A DNA stretch of 64,000 bases from Bacillus benzoevorans (GCF_014207535.1 NZ_JACHGK010000003.1:62001-126000); one strand, 5' to 3'. Counted from the stretch's first letter, positions 1-8,433 are shown. Numbers and translations: made by a program. The notes: a model not told the origin generated them from the sequence alone.

Positions 1-533
1 CGGTCGTTTAGGTCCATAGAACGTTTCCAGACGATTCGTCTTTGGTCGATCTGCAGCTGATTTCCCTGCTGCAGATGATTATCGAGCAGTGCTGCAAGTG
101 CATTATTCGCTGTGGTAATCGCATGAAAATCTCCTGTAAAATGCAGATTGATCTCTTCCATTGGAAGCACCTGGGAATAACCTCCTCCCGTTGCTCCCCC
201 TTTAATCCCCATGACTGGACCGAGAGAAGGTTCACGAAGAGCAATGACCACTTTTTTACCGATTTTTTTAAATGCGTCACCTAGACCAACGGTAACGGTA
301 GATTTTCCTTCCCCCGCCGGTGTTGGGTTAATCGCTGTGACTAAAATTATTTTTCCGCTTTCCTTCGTTTGCAGCTTTTTTAATGTTTCAAACGATAATT
401 TTGCTTTATATTTTCCGTAAAACTCTAAATCATCTTCTGTCAGACCAATCGTTTCTGCTATTTCCTTAATCGGGTTAATATGCGATTGCTGTGCGATTTC
501 AATATCAGATTTCACCATTGTTTTTACACCCAT
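1..533 (-). CDS. fhs: Formate--tetrahydrofolate ligase, N-terminal part (cut by window edge)
   Basis: ATP-dependent ligation of formate to tetrahydrofolate, giving 10-formyl-THF for one-carbon metabolism in the cytosol. An open frame of 177 codons runs off the window start. The reverse-strand translation contains the family N-terminus: SDIEIAQQ, PIKEIAETIG, the nucleotide-binding stretch NPTPAGEGKSTV, then REPSLGPVMGIKGGATGGGYSQV and QIDQRRIVWKRSMDLND. The ATG at 533-531 follows a GGGGGGAC ribosome site at normal distance; an internal start at 518 is possible but has no good site. It is divergent from metA. The family is usually about 560 residues, so roughly two thirds lie outside the window. 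Identification is firm. Confidence 0.95.
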   Translation of the reverse strand, partial: MGVKTMVKSDIEIAQQSHINPIKEIAETIGLTEDDLEFYGKYKAKLSFETLKKLQTKESGKIILVTAINPTPAGEGKSTVTVGLGDAFKKIGKKVVIALREPSLGPVMGIKGGATGGGYSQVLPMEEINLHFTGDFHAITTANNALAALLDNHLQQGNQLQIDQRRIVWKRSMDLND

Positions 534-692
534 GAAAGTCCCCCCATAAATTTTACCAATTTATCTGTTTCATTTTATCATTGTTACTCTACTATTTGTG
601 ATATTATTTTGTTACCTGTATTTATATCATTGCTACAAGTGAGAAAGGTTATTATAATGTTTTATTATGAGTTCATTCAAGGAGATGATACT

Positions 693-1601
693 TTGCCTAT
701 TAAATTACCGAAGCTTCTTCCAGCGAGGGATATTCTGGAGAAAGAAAATATATTTATTATGGACGATGAAAGGGCAAGCCAGCAAGATATCCGCCCGTTA
801 AATATTTTGATCTTAAATTTGATGCCGGAAAAAGAAAAAACCGAGGCCCATTTACTGCGGCTTTTGGGAAATACTCCTTTACAGGTAAATATTCATTTCC
901 TTAAAACGGCCACCTACGAATCAAAGAATACGAGCCCTTATCATTTAGAACAATTTTACACGACATTTAAGGAAATAAAGGAGAAAAAATTTGACGGCAT
1001 GATCATTACTGGTGCGCCTGTTGAAAACATGCCGTTTGAACAGGTTGAATACTGGGAAGAGCTTGTCGAGATCATGAACTGGACAAAAACAAACGTGACC
1101 TCCACGCTTCATATATGCTGGGGAGCACAGGCGGCTTTGTACCATCATTTTGGGATTCATAAATATGAACTGCCTGAAAAATGCTTCGGAATTTTTTCCC
1201 ATATTGTCAATGATCGTTCGGAAAAATTACTGCGAGGATTTGATGATATCTATCTTGCCCCGCATTCACGACATACTGATGTTGTCATGGAAGATATCGA
1301 AAAGTGCCCGGATCTTAAGATTTTGTCTTCATCAGAAGAGGCTGGAGCTTTTATTATGTATGCAAATGGCGGCAGACAAATCATGATAACCGGGCATTTA
1401 GAATACGAAGCGCAAACATTGGCTGAGGAATATTGGCGTGATTTTAATAAAGGGCTTGCGACACAAATCCCGGTTAATTATTTCCCCGATAATAATCCGG
1501 AAAATCCAGCGTTAAACCGCTGGCGTTGCCATGCGCATCTCTTATTTTCCAATTGGTTGAATTATTACGTGTATCAGGCAACACCATTTGAATGGAATTG
1601 A
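693..1601 (+). CDS. metA: Homoserine O-acetyltransferase (MetA family)
   Basis: Acylates homoserine in the first committed step of methionine synthesis; cytosolic. 302 residues from a TTG preceded by AAGGAG eight bases upstream, the usual family length. The frame stays open further upstream (GTG/ATG at 480-660) but those starts have no ribosome site and would add non-homologous sequence. The catalytic Cys142 (HICWGAQA), His235 and Glu237 (TGHLEYE) are present. Residue 111 is Glu (GAPVEN); from work on the B. cereus enzyme, Glu111 marks acetyl-CoA use whereas Gly marks succinyl-CoA, so acetyltransfer is inferred despite the old succinyltransferase naming. A terminator follows directly. No SAM riboswitch or T-box is visible in the 159-bp divergent gap to fhs. 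Confidence 0.95.
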   Translation: MPIKLPKLLPARDILEKENIFIMDDERASQQDIRPLNILILNLMPEKEKTEAHLLRLLGNTPLQVNIHFLKTATYESKNTSPYHLEQFYTTFKEIKEKKFDGMIITGAPVENMPFEQVEYWEELVEIMNWTKTNVTSTLHICWGAQAALYHHFGIHKYELPEKCFGIFSHIVNDRSEKLLRGFDDIYLAPHSRHTDVVMEDIEKCPDLKILSSSEEAGAFIMYANGGRQIMITGHLEYEAQTLAEEYWRDFNKGLATQIPVNYFPDNNPENPALNRWRCHAHLLFSNWLNYYVYQATPFEWN

Positions 1602-1608
1602 AAGAACC

Positions 1609-1648
1609 AAAAGCTGTCTCTCTTATAGAGCAGCTTTTATTTTTTTCA
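1609..1648 (+). terminator. Rho-independent terminator of metA
   Basis: AAAAGCTG pairs with CAGCTTTT around a 14-nt loop and is followed by TATTTTTTTC, eight bases after the metA stop. Confidence 0.85.
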
Positions 1649-1729
1649 CAAACTTAACAAATTTAGCTTGTCCCTTTTGCTATTCAAAAAGAATCTATAT
1701 AGCAGGATTCATTCATTTGAATCATTAAC

Positions 1730-1760
1730 GGGTTTTAGAGATTTCTCTAAGCCCTTTTTG
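1730..1760 (+). terminator. Second hairpin with T-run upstream of the S1C protease gene
   Basis: GGGTTTTAGAG pairs (one bulge) with CTCTAAGCCC, followed by five T. It lies in the 265-bp gap between metA and the protease gene. It could be a backup metA terminator or an attenuator in the protease leader. Nothing else was recognised in 1650-1863. Confidence 0.4.
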
Positions 1761-1866
1761 CATCTTCATCACAGCTTATTTATTTTTTCGTACAAAATTT
1801 ATTTTTCTTTATAGGGGAATATATTGGATTTGATCGAATGTTTCGCCATCAAGATGACAAGAGGTG

Positions 1867-3234
1867 ATGATTCTGAAAAAAAGAGCTATTTTCACCGTAC
1901 CGATCAGTATTTTACTAATCGCTGTCATTGTTGCTTCATTTTTGCTCATGAATATTAAGCCTGAAACGTCAAAGATTTCACAGGCACAAAAGCTGTCAGA
2001 GTATTCTAAACCTGCAGTTGTACGCATTGTCGAATACGCGGTAATTGATTGGAATTTTTATGATTTATTTAGTGATGTTGGATACGAGGTAGATGCGCTT
2101 TTAGCAGGAATGAATTATCAAACCTATGTCGGAGGATCCGGCTCCGGGGCTGTCATTAGCTCTGACGGATATATTGTGACAAACGCTCATGTTGTTGAAG
2201 GTACACAGCTTGAGGATGCGGAATTGGCCACAAGAGGACTCGAACAGCTTGCTTCCATTGTCGCTGATTATTTTCAGGTCGATTATCAAACAGCCTATGA
2301 ATACATGTGGACATATGCAGAATTTTCCGGCGTAACAAGAGTTCTAAAAGTCGTATTACCGGGCGGAGAAGTTTTGGATGGCGAGGTTAAAAGCTATGGG
2401 GCCCCTGTTACGCAAGGGAAAGATGTTGCCGTGCTAAAAATAGAAGGGAAGGATTTACCGACTCTGAAGCTGGGAAACTCTGAAACAGTGGGAAATCAAA
2501 ATAATATTTGGGTTATCGGCTATCCGGCTGCCGCTGAATCAGATTTATTTTCCACAGATTCATTGTTGGAATCCTCGATGAATGCGGGTCAGGTTTCATC
2601 TGCCTCAAAAACATTGGAGCAAGGCGGCAGTCCTGTGATTCAAATTGATGCAGCTGCTACTCACGGCAATAGCGGCGGTCCCGTCATTAATGAAAAAGGA
2701 GATATCATTGGCTTATTAACGTTTCGCGGTGATACCGTGAATGGGGTTGAGGTACAAGGCTTTAATTTCGCCGTACCTGTCAATACAGTAAAGGAATTTG
2801 TCAATCAGGCAGGAGCCAAGAACAAAAGCAGCCGAACCGATAAGCTTTACAAGGAAGGATTGGAATTATATTGGGGCGGTTATTACAAAAATGCACTGGA
2901 AAAATTTGAGGCGGTGGCAAGAATTTATCCTAATCATTCCGAAGTGAAGGATTATATCGCCAATTCACAAAATAAAATAGACGAAAGCAAAATCCTCTGG
3001 TCGGATTATAAAACTCTATTCTATATCATTGATGGTATTGCCGTACTCCTGATTATCTTTTTGATGCTTTTCACCTATGTCTTCATCCGCAAACCTGCCC
3101 AAGCAGCAAGTCCTTCCTCCCCATCAGCATCCGACACTATACCTGATTTAAATGGTGATGGAAAAATTGATATGAAGGATGTACAGCTGTTGCAAAAGGA
3201 GAAAGAATTGGATAATGAGAAAAAGAATGAATAA
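1867..3234 (+). CDS. Membrane-anchored S1C (trypsin-like) serine protease with helical repeat and EF-hand-like tail
   Basis: About 455 residues. An N-terminal membrane helix (about 6-29) is followed by a trypsin-fold domain with the triad His108 (TNAHVV), Asp186 (KDVAVLKI) and Ser269 (HGNSGGPV). An insertion of about 45 residues lies between His and Asp. There is no PDZ domain; instead a TPR-like helical pair (YKEGLELYWGGYYKNALEKF) is followed by a second membrane helix (about 384-404) and a short tail carrying DLNGDGKIDMKD, a perfect 12-residue EF-hand/dockerin-type loop. Predicted topology puts the protease outside and the tail inside. Start choice is uncertain: AGAGGTG abuts GTG 1864 and ATG 1867 with no spacer, whereas CTG 1873 has ideal spacing. 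Substrate unknown. It has its own terminator. Confidence 0.8.
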   Translation: MILKKRAIFTVPISILLIAVIVASFLLMNIKPETSKISQAQKLSEYSKPAVVRIVEYAVIDWNFYDLFSDVGYEVDALLAGMNYQTYVGGSGSGAVISSDGYIVTNAHVVEGTQLEDAELATRGLEQLASIVADYFQVDYQTAYEYMWTYAEFSGVTRVLKVVLPGGEVLDGEVKSYGAPVTQGKDVAVLKIEGKDLPTLKLGNSETVGNQNNIWVIGYPAAAESDLFSTDSLLESSMNAGQVSSASKTLEQGGSPVIQIDAAATHGNSGGPVINEKGDIIGLLTFRGDTVNGVEVQGFNFAVPVNTVKEFVNQAGAKNKSSRTDKLYKEGLELYWGGYYKNALEKFEAVARIYPNHSEVKDYIANSQNKIDESKILWSDYKTLFYIIDGIAVLLIIFLMLFTYVFIRKPAQAASPSSPSASDTIPDLNGDGKIDMKDVQLLQKEKELDNEKKNE

Positions 3235-3245
3235 CAGGAATTGGA

Positions 3246-3280
3246 AAGAGGCTGATCTTAGACAGATCGGCCTTTCTTTA
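3246..3280. terminator. Terminator after the S1C protease gene, possibly shared with mntR
   Basis: AGGCTGATCT pairs with AGATCGGCCT around TAGAC, followed by TTCTTTA on the plus strand. It lies between convergent genes and may also serve mntR. Confidence 0.75.
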
Positions 3281-3296
3281 TGTAGAAATGATTAGT

Positions 3297-3722
3297 TTAT
3301 TTAAGAGTTCTGTGGTTTTGCTGAACTTTGCGCAGCTCTGTGATCCGATCCTTATCTTCTTCAAAATATTGCACCAAATCCACAATTCGTTCAAGAGAAT
3401 CCCAGCTTAAATGATGTTCAATCCCCTCAACATCCCCATAGATATTCTCTTCTTTTACACCGATTACCCGCAAAAACTGCTCCAGCAGTTCATGACGATA
3501 CACTAATCTTTTCCCGACTTTCTTTCCCTTTGACGTTAAAACAAGACCTCTGTATTTTTCATAGATTAGATACTCATCTTTATCAAGCTTTTGAACCATC
3601 TTTGTTACAGAAGAGGGATGAACAGATAGGTTTTCTGCAATATCAGAAACACGGGCATAACCCTTTTCTTCGATTAGTATGTATATTTGTTCTATATAAT
3701 CTTCCATACTCGGTGTCGGCAT
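3297..3722 (-). CDS. mntR: Manganese-responsive transcriptional regulator MntR
   Basis: DtxR-family winged-helix repressor that senses Mn(II) and controls manganese uptake and efflux genes. 141 residues, close to the 142 of B. subtilis MntR, with a nearly identical first 85 residues (SMEDYIEQIY, VHPSSVTKMVQKLDKDEYL). The metal ligands of the B. subtilis protein are all present at the same positions: Asp8, Glu11, His77, Glu99, Glu102, His103. Start ATG follows AGGGGGGAAACAG. The C-terminal tail is slightly divergent, as is usual. It appears to be monocistronic. Confidence 0.95.
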   Translation of the reverse strand: MPTPSMEDYIEQIYILIEEKGYARVSDIAENLSVHPSSVTKMVQKLDKDEYLIYEKYRGLVLTSKGKKVGKRLVYRHELLEQFLRVIGVKEENIYGDVEGIEHHLSWDSLERIVDLVQYFEEDKDRITELRKVQQNHRTLK

Positions 3723-3872
3723 CTGTTTCCCCCCTTAAAAAACACCATACTCAAATATGATACTCATCACTTTATTTAAATATTACTATAGAAATGTCAT
3801 TGAAACAAGGCAATAACTTTTGCTTAAAAGGCCAAGCAGCCTATGATTTTTAAGGACATAATCCCGTTTACA

Positions 3873-3912
3873 ACAAAAAGAGTCTGACACCCTAAAGAAT
3901 GTCAGACTCTGA
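3873..3912 (-). terminator. Terminator of the secreted repeat-protein gene
   Basis: Perfect 11-bp stem AGAGTCTGACA/TGTCAGACTCT with a 10-nt loop; on the minus strand it is followed by TTTTTGTTG. It lies about 90 bp past the stop of the gene at 4000-4731. Confidence 0.85.
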
Positions 3913-3999
3913 TACTGTCATTGTTACGCCAGCCTGTTCTTCATCATCATAAAGCGGACGTCCATTCTATTCTTTTTTGTCCGGTTTTTCCTGTTCTAA

Positions 4000-4731
4000 T
4001 TAATCGGGCGAACTTTTATGATGCTCGCCCCACATGAAATGCATGTCCCCATCGAATGGGAATAATTTCTGTTCCTTGGCATCTTCGCGATGGTTGATCA
4101 TAATTTCTCCCATTAACTCATGAATGGATTTTCCTGCCGTATTTATGCCCAATTTTTCAGCTGTTTGCCTAATTTTCTTCTCTCTTATTTCATGAGCTAC
4201 AACGCGTAATTCCTTTCCTTCCACAGTGATGCCCAATTCCTTTGCCGCTGCTTTGATCGACGCTTCTTTTACTTCAGCAGCAAGTATGCGAATATCTTTC
4301 CCTTCTGTTTCAATGCCAAACTCCTTAGCTTTCTGTTTGATATGGGCTTCCTTCACTTCTTTTGCCAGCTCATCGATCCCTTTGCCTTCAATCGAAACTC
4401 CCAGTTCTTTTGCTTTGTTTTTTATATTTGCTTCCCTTACTTCCTTCGCCAGCGTATCAGCGTCCTTCCCCTCGGTGTTAATTCCTAGTTCTTCAGCTCG
4501 TTTTTTTAGATAAGCCGCTCTGATTTCCCGTGCCAGGGTTTTCGTATCCTTCCCTTTGATGTCAACGCCCAATTCTTCTGCACTTTTTTCAATTAATTCT
4601 TTATGTCTGCTGATGTCCCCTTTTCTTATCTCTTCTGTTAGCTTTTCCTCTGCTTTTGTTTCACTTAAACCAAGACTTGTTCCTAAAAACAACAGACCTG
4701 TAATAAAAAAAACGAGCGACCACTTTTTCAT
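4000..4731 (-). CDS. Secreted protein of six tandem 28-residue helical repeats
   Basis: 243 residues; function not recognised. Residues 1-28 form a signal peptide (MKKWSLVFFITGLLFLGTSL, then a polar region with possible cleavage near SETKA). Residues 51-218 are six tandem units of exactly 28 residues with consensus A-K/E-E-L-G-I-x-x-x-G-K-x-x-x-x-L-A-x-E-V-x-E-A-x-I-K-x-K, the sixth degenerate. The C-terminus (about 219-243) is unrelated and His/Met-rich (HFMWGEHH), which could bind metal, though that is only a guess. A good AGGAGGT site precedes the ATG. Upstream are three GTCATTTTT-like direct repeats. The gene lies 164 bp downstream of the YclK-like kinase gene in the same direction, so control by that system is plausible. 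The protein is probably secreted to the wall or medium. Confidence 0.8.
   Translation of the reverse strand: MKKWSLVFFITGLLFLGTSLGLSETKAEEKLTEEIRKGDISRHKELIEKSAEELGVDIKGKDTKTLAREIRAAYLKKRAEELGINTEGKDADTLAKEVREANIKNKAKELGVSIEGKGIDELAKEVKEAHIKQKAKEFGIETEGKDIRILAAEVKEASIKAAAKELGITVEGKELRVVAHEIREKKIRQTAEKLGINTAGKSIHELMGEIMINHREDAKEQKLFPFDGDMHFMWGEHHKSSPD
4078..4581 (-). repeat. Six tandem 84-bp coding repeats
   Basis: Each 84-bp unit encodes one 28-residue repeat of the secreted protein (residues 51-78, 79-106, 107-134, 135-162, 163-190, 191-218). There is no length variation between units. The last two are more diverged. Confidence 0.85.
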
Positions 4732-4766
4732 CTGAATAACCTCCTATGATGTATATCTGTTTACAG

Positions 4767-4821
4767 ATGATAGAGTGCCCAAAAATGACAAACAAAATAT
4801 GAACAAACTGTAAAAAATGAC
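4767..4821 (-). promoter_or_regulatory. Promoter and OmpR-type direct repeats before the repeat-protein gene
   Basis: Read on the minus strand, three similar units GTCATTTTT (4813-4821), GTTCATATTT (4795-4804) and GTCATTTTT (4781-4789) sit just upstream of a possible -35 TTGTTT (4790-4795) and -10 TATCAT (4767-4772). Spaced direct repeats overlapping a weak -35 are typical of OmpR-family activation. The middle unit, with TTCATATTTTG, resembles the TTCATA-N-TTTG-TTCATA motif I recall for B. subtilis YclJ. Confidence 0.4.
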
Positions 4822-4895
4822 AATTCCTTCTCGAAAGGAAAAAAACTGCCGGATAAGTCACAAGCAGTTTCCATGTCGGCGCTAGAATTTCATCA

Positions 4896-6296
4896 TCAAG
4901 CTCGCTGAGGGAAGCGGATGACAAATTTTGTCCCCTTTCCTTTCTCACTAAATACGGCAATTTCGCCATCGTGCAGCAGGACGAGCTGTTTGACAATCGA
5001 AAGACCAAGTCCAAATTCGCCGTATGGATTGGTTGTTCGCGATAAATCCGCTTTATAGAAACGGCGCCAAATATTTTCAACATCTTCCGGGTCAATGCCG
5101 ATTCCTGTATCTTCAATTTCAATTATCGTTTCTTTATTGCCCGCTTTCCCCCGTAAATGAATCGTTCCATTTTCTGTAAACTGGATGCTATTCTTCGTAA
5201 TATTAATCAGAATCTGTACAAGTCGATCGTAGTCAGCATAAATATTAATATCCTCTGCTGCGACAACAATGATCGCATCATTTTTTTCTCGTGCTAATAC
5301 TTCCAGTTGATCTTTAATGATTTCGAGCACTTCAACGAGAGCAATATTCTGTTTCATCAATTTGACCTGATTGGATCTGATTTTTTCATAATCGAGATTT
5401 TCATTTACAAGGCGAATCAGACGATTCGTTTCTTTACTGACTAACTGCATTCCTTTCTCTTTTTCTGCTTCGGGAATCATGTTATTTCTTAAGCCTTTTA
5501 TCACCCCGTTCATCGTCGTCAGCGGCGTGCGCAGCTCGTGGGACACATCCGCGATAAATTGTCTGCGCCTTTTTTCCAGTCTCTTTATCTCTTCGTTAGA
5601 ATCAGATAATTTTTGTACCATATTATTAAAGTCCTGTGCCAATTCTCCAATCTCATCATAATTGGTAGAGGGGATGCGAACCGAATAATCCCCTGCAGAA
5701 ACTATAGATGTTGCCTCCCGCAGACGCTTGATCCGGTTTACATGAATTTTAGACAGAAGCCAGCTCAAGAGCAATGCCACAGCAAGCGCAATAATGACGG
5801 CATACCATAAATAGCGGTTGATTTGCGAAATCATTTCCCGGGAACCCTGAATCGGTGAGGTAAGCAATAATCCCCCGATGAATTCCCCCCGCTGCATATA
5901 TGGCAGCAGGACAAATGTGACGGCCTGTTCAAATCGATTTAAGTCTTGTTTTACAATAACAGTCTGACCTGATTGAATTCTCTTCCATTCCTCATCCTTC
6001 AAAAAAATACGGCCGTTTGTCGGGTAAATGATTCTCCGATCCTCTGCAAAAATCATATAATGGATATTTCTGCCGCTTAACACCCGGCTGTACTGGCTTA
6101 ATACCTGCTCCCCGCTATCAGTGCTCCGTTCTAAATTGTAGATAATATTTTCTCCGTAATCGATTAATTCCTCTGCCTTATTTGTATAGACAAGTGTTTC
6201 AACATAGTGGGCAAACAATAAACTTAGGACGAGAAAGGCGACGATAATGATACTGATATGGCTGATGATTTGCTGATAAATGTATCTGATTTTCAT
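4896..6296 (-). CDS. yclK: Sensor histidine kinase, YclK-like
   Basis: 466-residue membrane kinase. Membrane helices lie at about 11-32 and 162-182, flanking a sensor loop of about 130 residues. A HAMP segment (about 183-236) is followed by an H-box (DVSHELRTPL, phospho-acceptor His253), an N-box (NITKNSIQF), a G1 box (DTGIGID) and a G2 box (GLGLSIV). It starts directly after the regulator stop (TAA then ATG, no gap), so the pair is translationally coupled. The signal is unknown. The name rests mainly on the partner regulator's close match to B. subtilis YclJ, whose genes are reported to be induced by ResD under oxygen limitation. Kinase assignment is firm; orthology is moderate. Confidence 0.85.
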   Translation of the reverse strand: MKIRYIYQQIISHISIIIVAFLVLSLLFAHYVETLVYTNKAEELIDYGENIIYNLERSTDSGEQVLSQYSRVLSGRNIHYMIFAEDRRIIYPTNGRIFLKDEEWKRIQSGQTVIVKQDLNRFEQAVTFVLLPYMQRGEFIGGLLLTSPIQGSREMISQINRYLWYAVIIALAVALLLSWLLSKIHVNRIKRLREATSIVSAGDYSVRIPSTNYDEIGELAQDFNNMVQKLSDSNEEIKRLEKRRRQFIADVSHELRTPLTTMNGVIKGLRNNMIPEAEKEKGMQLVSKETNRLIRLVNENLDYEKIRSNQVKLMKQNIALVEVLEIIKDQLEVLAREKNDAIIVVAAEDINIYADYDRLVQILINITKNSIQFTENGTIHLRGKAGNKETIIEIEDTGIGIDPEDVENIWRRFYKADLSRTTNPYGEFGLGLSIVKQLVLLHDGEIAVFSEKGKGTKFVIRFPQRA

Positions 6297-6989
6297 TTAT
6301 GATTCCTCATCAAATTTATAGCCAACGCCCCAAACGGTATGAAAGAAAGGCTGATTCTCTACTCCTGCTTTTTTCCTCAGCCTTTTGATATGAACATCAA
6401 CTGTCCGTTCATCTCCGTAAAACTCATAACCCCATACTTGTTCAAGAAGCTGTTCCCTAGAAAACACCTGTTTTGGATGCTGGGCGAAATAAGATAATAA
6501 ATCGAATTCCTTTGGCGTTAAATTGGCAATGAGTTCCCCATTTAGAAATACTTCCCTTGTATTTTTATTAATTTGAAAATGCTGCGTTTTGAGAATCCCT
6601 TTATCTTCCTGACTGCCTTTATTTACGTTTTGATAACGCCGGGTCACGGCTTTGATTCTGGCCATCAGCGCAAGCGGACTGAATGGTTTTGTCACATAAT
6701 CATCTGCGCCCATTTCCAGGCCAAGCACCTGATCTGATTCGCTGTCCTTCGCTGTCAACATAATAATCGGAACGGTATTTTTTGCCTCTCTTATTTTGCG
6801 GCAAATCGTCACGCCATCCATGCCCGGCAGCATCCAATCAATGATAATCACATCCCATTCGCTTGACAGGCTTTTTTGAAATCCTTGCAGTCCATCAGCG
6901 ATAAACTCTCCTTCTATCTCTTCTTTCATAAAAAACAACTCCAGCATGGAGGCAACACTTTCATTATCTTCTATCACTAAAACTTTCAT
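6297..6989 (-). CDS. yclJ: OmpR/PhoB-family response regulator, YclJ-like
   Basis: 230-residue DNA-binding regulator paired with the downstream kinase. The receiver domain (1-115) has an acidic pocket (IEDN), phospho-acceptor Asp51 (IIIDWMLPG) and Lys101 (TKPFSP). The winged helix (about 130-228) includes LTPKEFDLL and DERTVDVHIKRLRKK. Sequence recall gives high similarity to B. subtilis YclJ, including GMDGVTICRKIRE, ADDYVTKPFSPL and the C-terminal VWGVGYKFDE. ATG is preceded by AGGAG. An htr protease gene lies upstream in the same direction but a terminator hairpin separates them. Likely targets are the neighbouring htr and repeat-protein genes (inference). Confidence 0.88.
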   Translation of the reverse strand: MKVLVIEDNESVASMLELFFMKEEIEGEFIADGLQGFQKSLSSEWDVIIIDWMLPGMDGVTICRKIREAKNTVPIIMLTAKDSESDQVLGLEMGADDYVTKPFSPLALMARIKAVTRRYQNVNKGSQEDKGILKTQHFQINKNTREVFLNGELIANLTPKEFDLLSYFAQHPKQVFSREQLLEQVWGYEFYGDERTVDVHIKRLRKKAGVENQPFFHTVWGVGYKFDEES

Positions 6990-7007
6990 CGTTCCTACAT
7001 CTCCTAA

Positions 7008-7045
7008 ACAAAAAAATAACCTGATAACACTTTCTATGTTATCAG
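7008..7045 (-). terminator. Terminator or attenuator between htr and the regulator gene
   Basis: CTGATAACA/TGTTATCAG with a 7-nt loop, followed on the minus strand by GTTATTTTTTTG. It ends only about 20 nt before the regulator start, so the regulator is transcribed either by read-through or from a promoter overlapping this hairpin. Confidence 0.7.
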
Positions 7046-7097
7046 ATTAAGCCATAAAGATGTAATGAACTGTGTATAATCCACGCAATCTGGTACT

Positions 7098-8345
7098 CTA
7101 TTCTATTGTATTTCCAGTGCTTGTCAGGGTTAGTTCCACTTTCATTTGTTTACTTCCACGGTAAATATCCAGGGTCACTTTGTCCCCAGCTTTAAGCTCA
7201 GTGTAGAGATATTTTCTTAAATCATCTGAACTGTTGATTTTCTGACCATTAATGGCTGTAATGATATCCTGAACCTCTAAGCCCGCTTTGACCGCGGCTG
7301 AAGTAGGATCGACACTTGTAACGATGGCACCGCCTTCCACATTTAACGGCAGATCTTGTAAATATCTTTGCGAAACTTCCTCAAGATTTGCCAGCCCAAC
7401 CCCGATATAAGGACGCTCAACATGGCCTTTTTCCATAATTTCATTAATGATGGCAACTACATCATTACTTGGAATGGCAAACCCTAATCCTTCTACATTA
7501 TCTTCAGCAATCTTTAAGCTGTTGATGCCCATCACCTGTCCTGATGTATTCATTAAAGCACCGCCGCTGTTACCAGGATTGATGGCGGCATCTGTTTGAA
7601 TCACATTTAAGTCCCATTTTCCGGCAGATGTGGAGACCGGCACGGTTCTATCCACTGCACTAACGATTCCTCGTGTCACCGTATTGGATAAATCAAGACC
7701 TAGCGGGTTTCCGATGGCTAGTACAGGATCACCTGCCCGTAAAGAACGGGAATCGCCAAAATCTAGTGCTGATGCTGCATATTTGGCATCAATTTTCAAT
7801 ACAGCTAGATCGGACAAAGGATCAGCACCAATAAGTTCTGCTTTTGTTTTCTCACCGCCCGCTACGGTGATTTCAAGTTCCTTCGCACCTTCAATGACAT
7901 GATTATTCGTGACAATAAAGGCATTGCTGCCGTCAATCTTAAATATGACCCCGGTTCCGCTGCCGCTCTCGACAGTCTCAGAATCCCTTTTAGCAGCTGA
8001 ATCGGGGAAGTTCCGCCACTGTGTTTGTGTCTGCATATTCACGATGCCGACAATGGCTTTCGAGGCTTTTTCCACCATGTCGGCAACAGAGTCAGAATCA
8101 GAAGACGCCGCGGTTTTTTGCACCGTCACTGCCCCGGGACCATTTCCATGATGGCCGGACTCAGTAATTTGACTGGTCACTTGCCCGGTAAAATAATCAA
8201 CATGCGGTAAAACAGTAATGGTAAGCATAGAACCGACCAGTCCGCCGGCAACAGCCGTCATCAGGCTGTTCACCCACGGCGGTTTCGGTCTGCGCGGTCT
8301 CTTTACTTCTTCTGGTGTTATTATTTGTTCGTTTAAGTCACTCAT
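7098..8345 (-). CDS. HtrA/DegP-type serine protease with PDZ domain
   Basis: Surface quality-control protease and chaperone anchored in the membrane. 415 residues: a short cytosolic proline/arginine-rich N-terminus, one membrane helix (about 26-47), a Ser/Asp-rich linker, and an S1C protease with triad His149 (TNNHVIEG), Asp179 (SDLAVLKI) and Ser260 (NPGNSGGAL). The PDZ domain is at about 310-405 (RPYIGVGL, AGLEVQDIITAING). B. subtilis has three paralogues (HtrA, HtrB, HtrC); the length is nearest HtrC but paralogy cannot be fixed by eye. It precedes the two-component genes. Upstream, CTATTAA-N7-TTAATAG (8434-8454) is a possible operator. Confidence 0.9.
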   Translation of the reverse strand: MSDLNEQIITPEEVKRPRRPKPPWVNSLMTAVAGGLVGSMLTITVLPHVDYFTGQVTSQITESGHHGNGPGAVTVQKTAASSDSDSVADMVEKASKAIVGIVNMQTQTQWRNFPDSAAKRDSETVESGSGTGVIFKIDGSNAFIVTNNHVIEGAKELEITVAGGEKTKAELIGADPLSDLAVLKIDAKYAASALDFGDSRSLRAGDPVLAIGNPLGLDLSNTVTRGIVSAVDRTVPVSTSAGKWDLNVIQTDAAINPGNSGGALMNTSGQVMGINSLKIAEDNVEGLGFAIPSNDVVAIINEIMEKGHVERPYIGVGLANLEEVSQRYLQDLPLNVEGGAIVTSVDPTSAAVKAGLEVQDIITAINGQKINSSDDLRKYLYTELKAGDKVTLDIYRGSKQMKVELTLTSTGNTIE

Positions 8346-8433
8346 TTCCTTTTCCCCCTATTATTCATGTTCTATATGTTCATTTTGGTTTGTTTTTTTC
8401 TTACCTACATCATACGGAGGAAATATGAATAAA

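Noticed and set aside
4226..4513. Open frame on the plus strand opposite the repeat protein gene
   Set aside because: It is a periodic shadow of the 84-bp repeats with no ribosome site; the minus frame has signal peptide, ribosome site and terminator.
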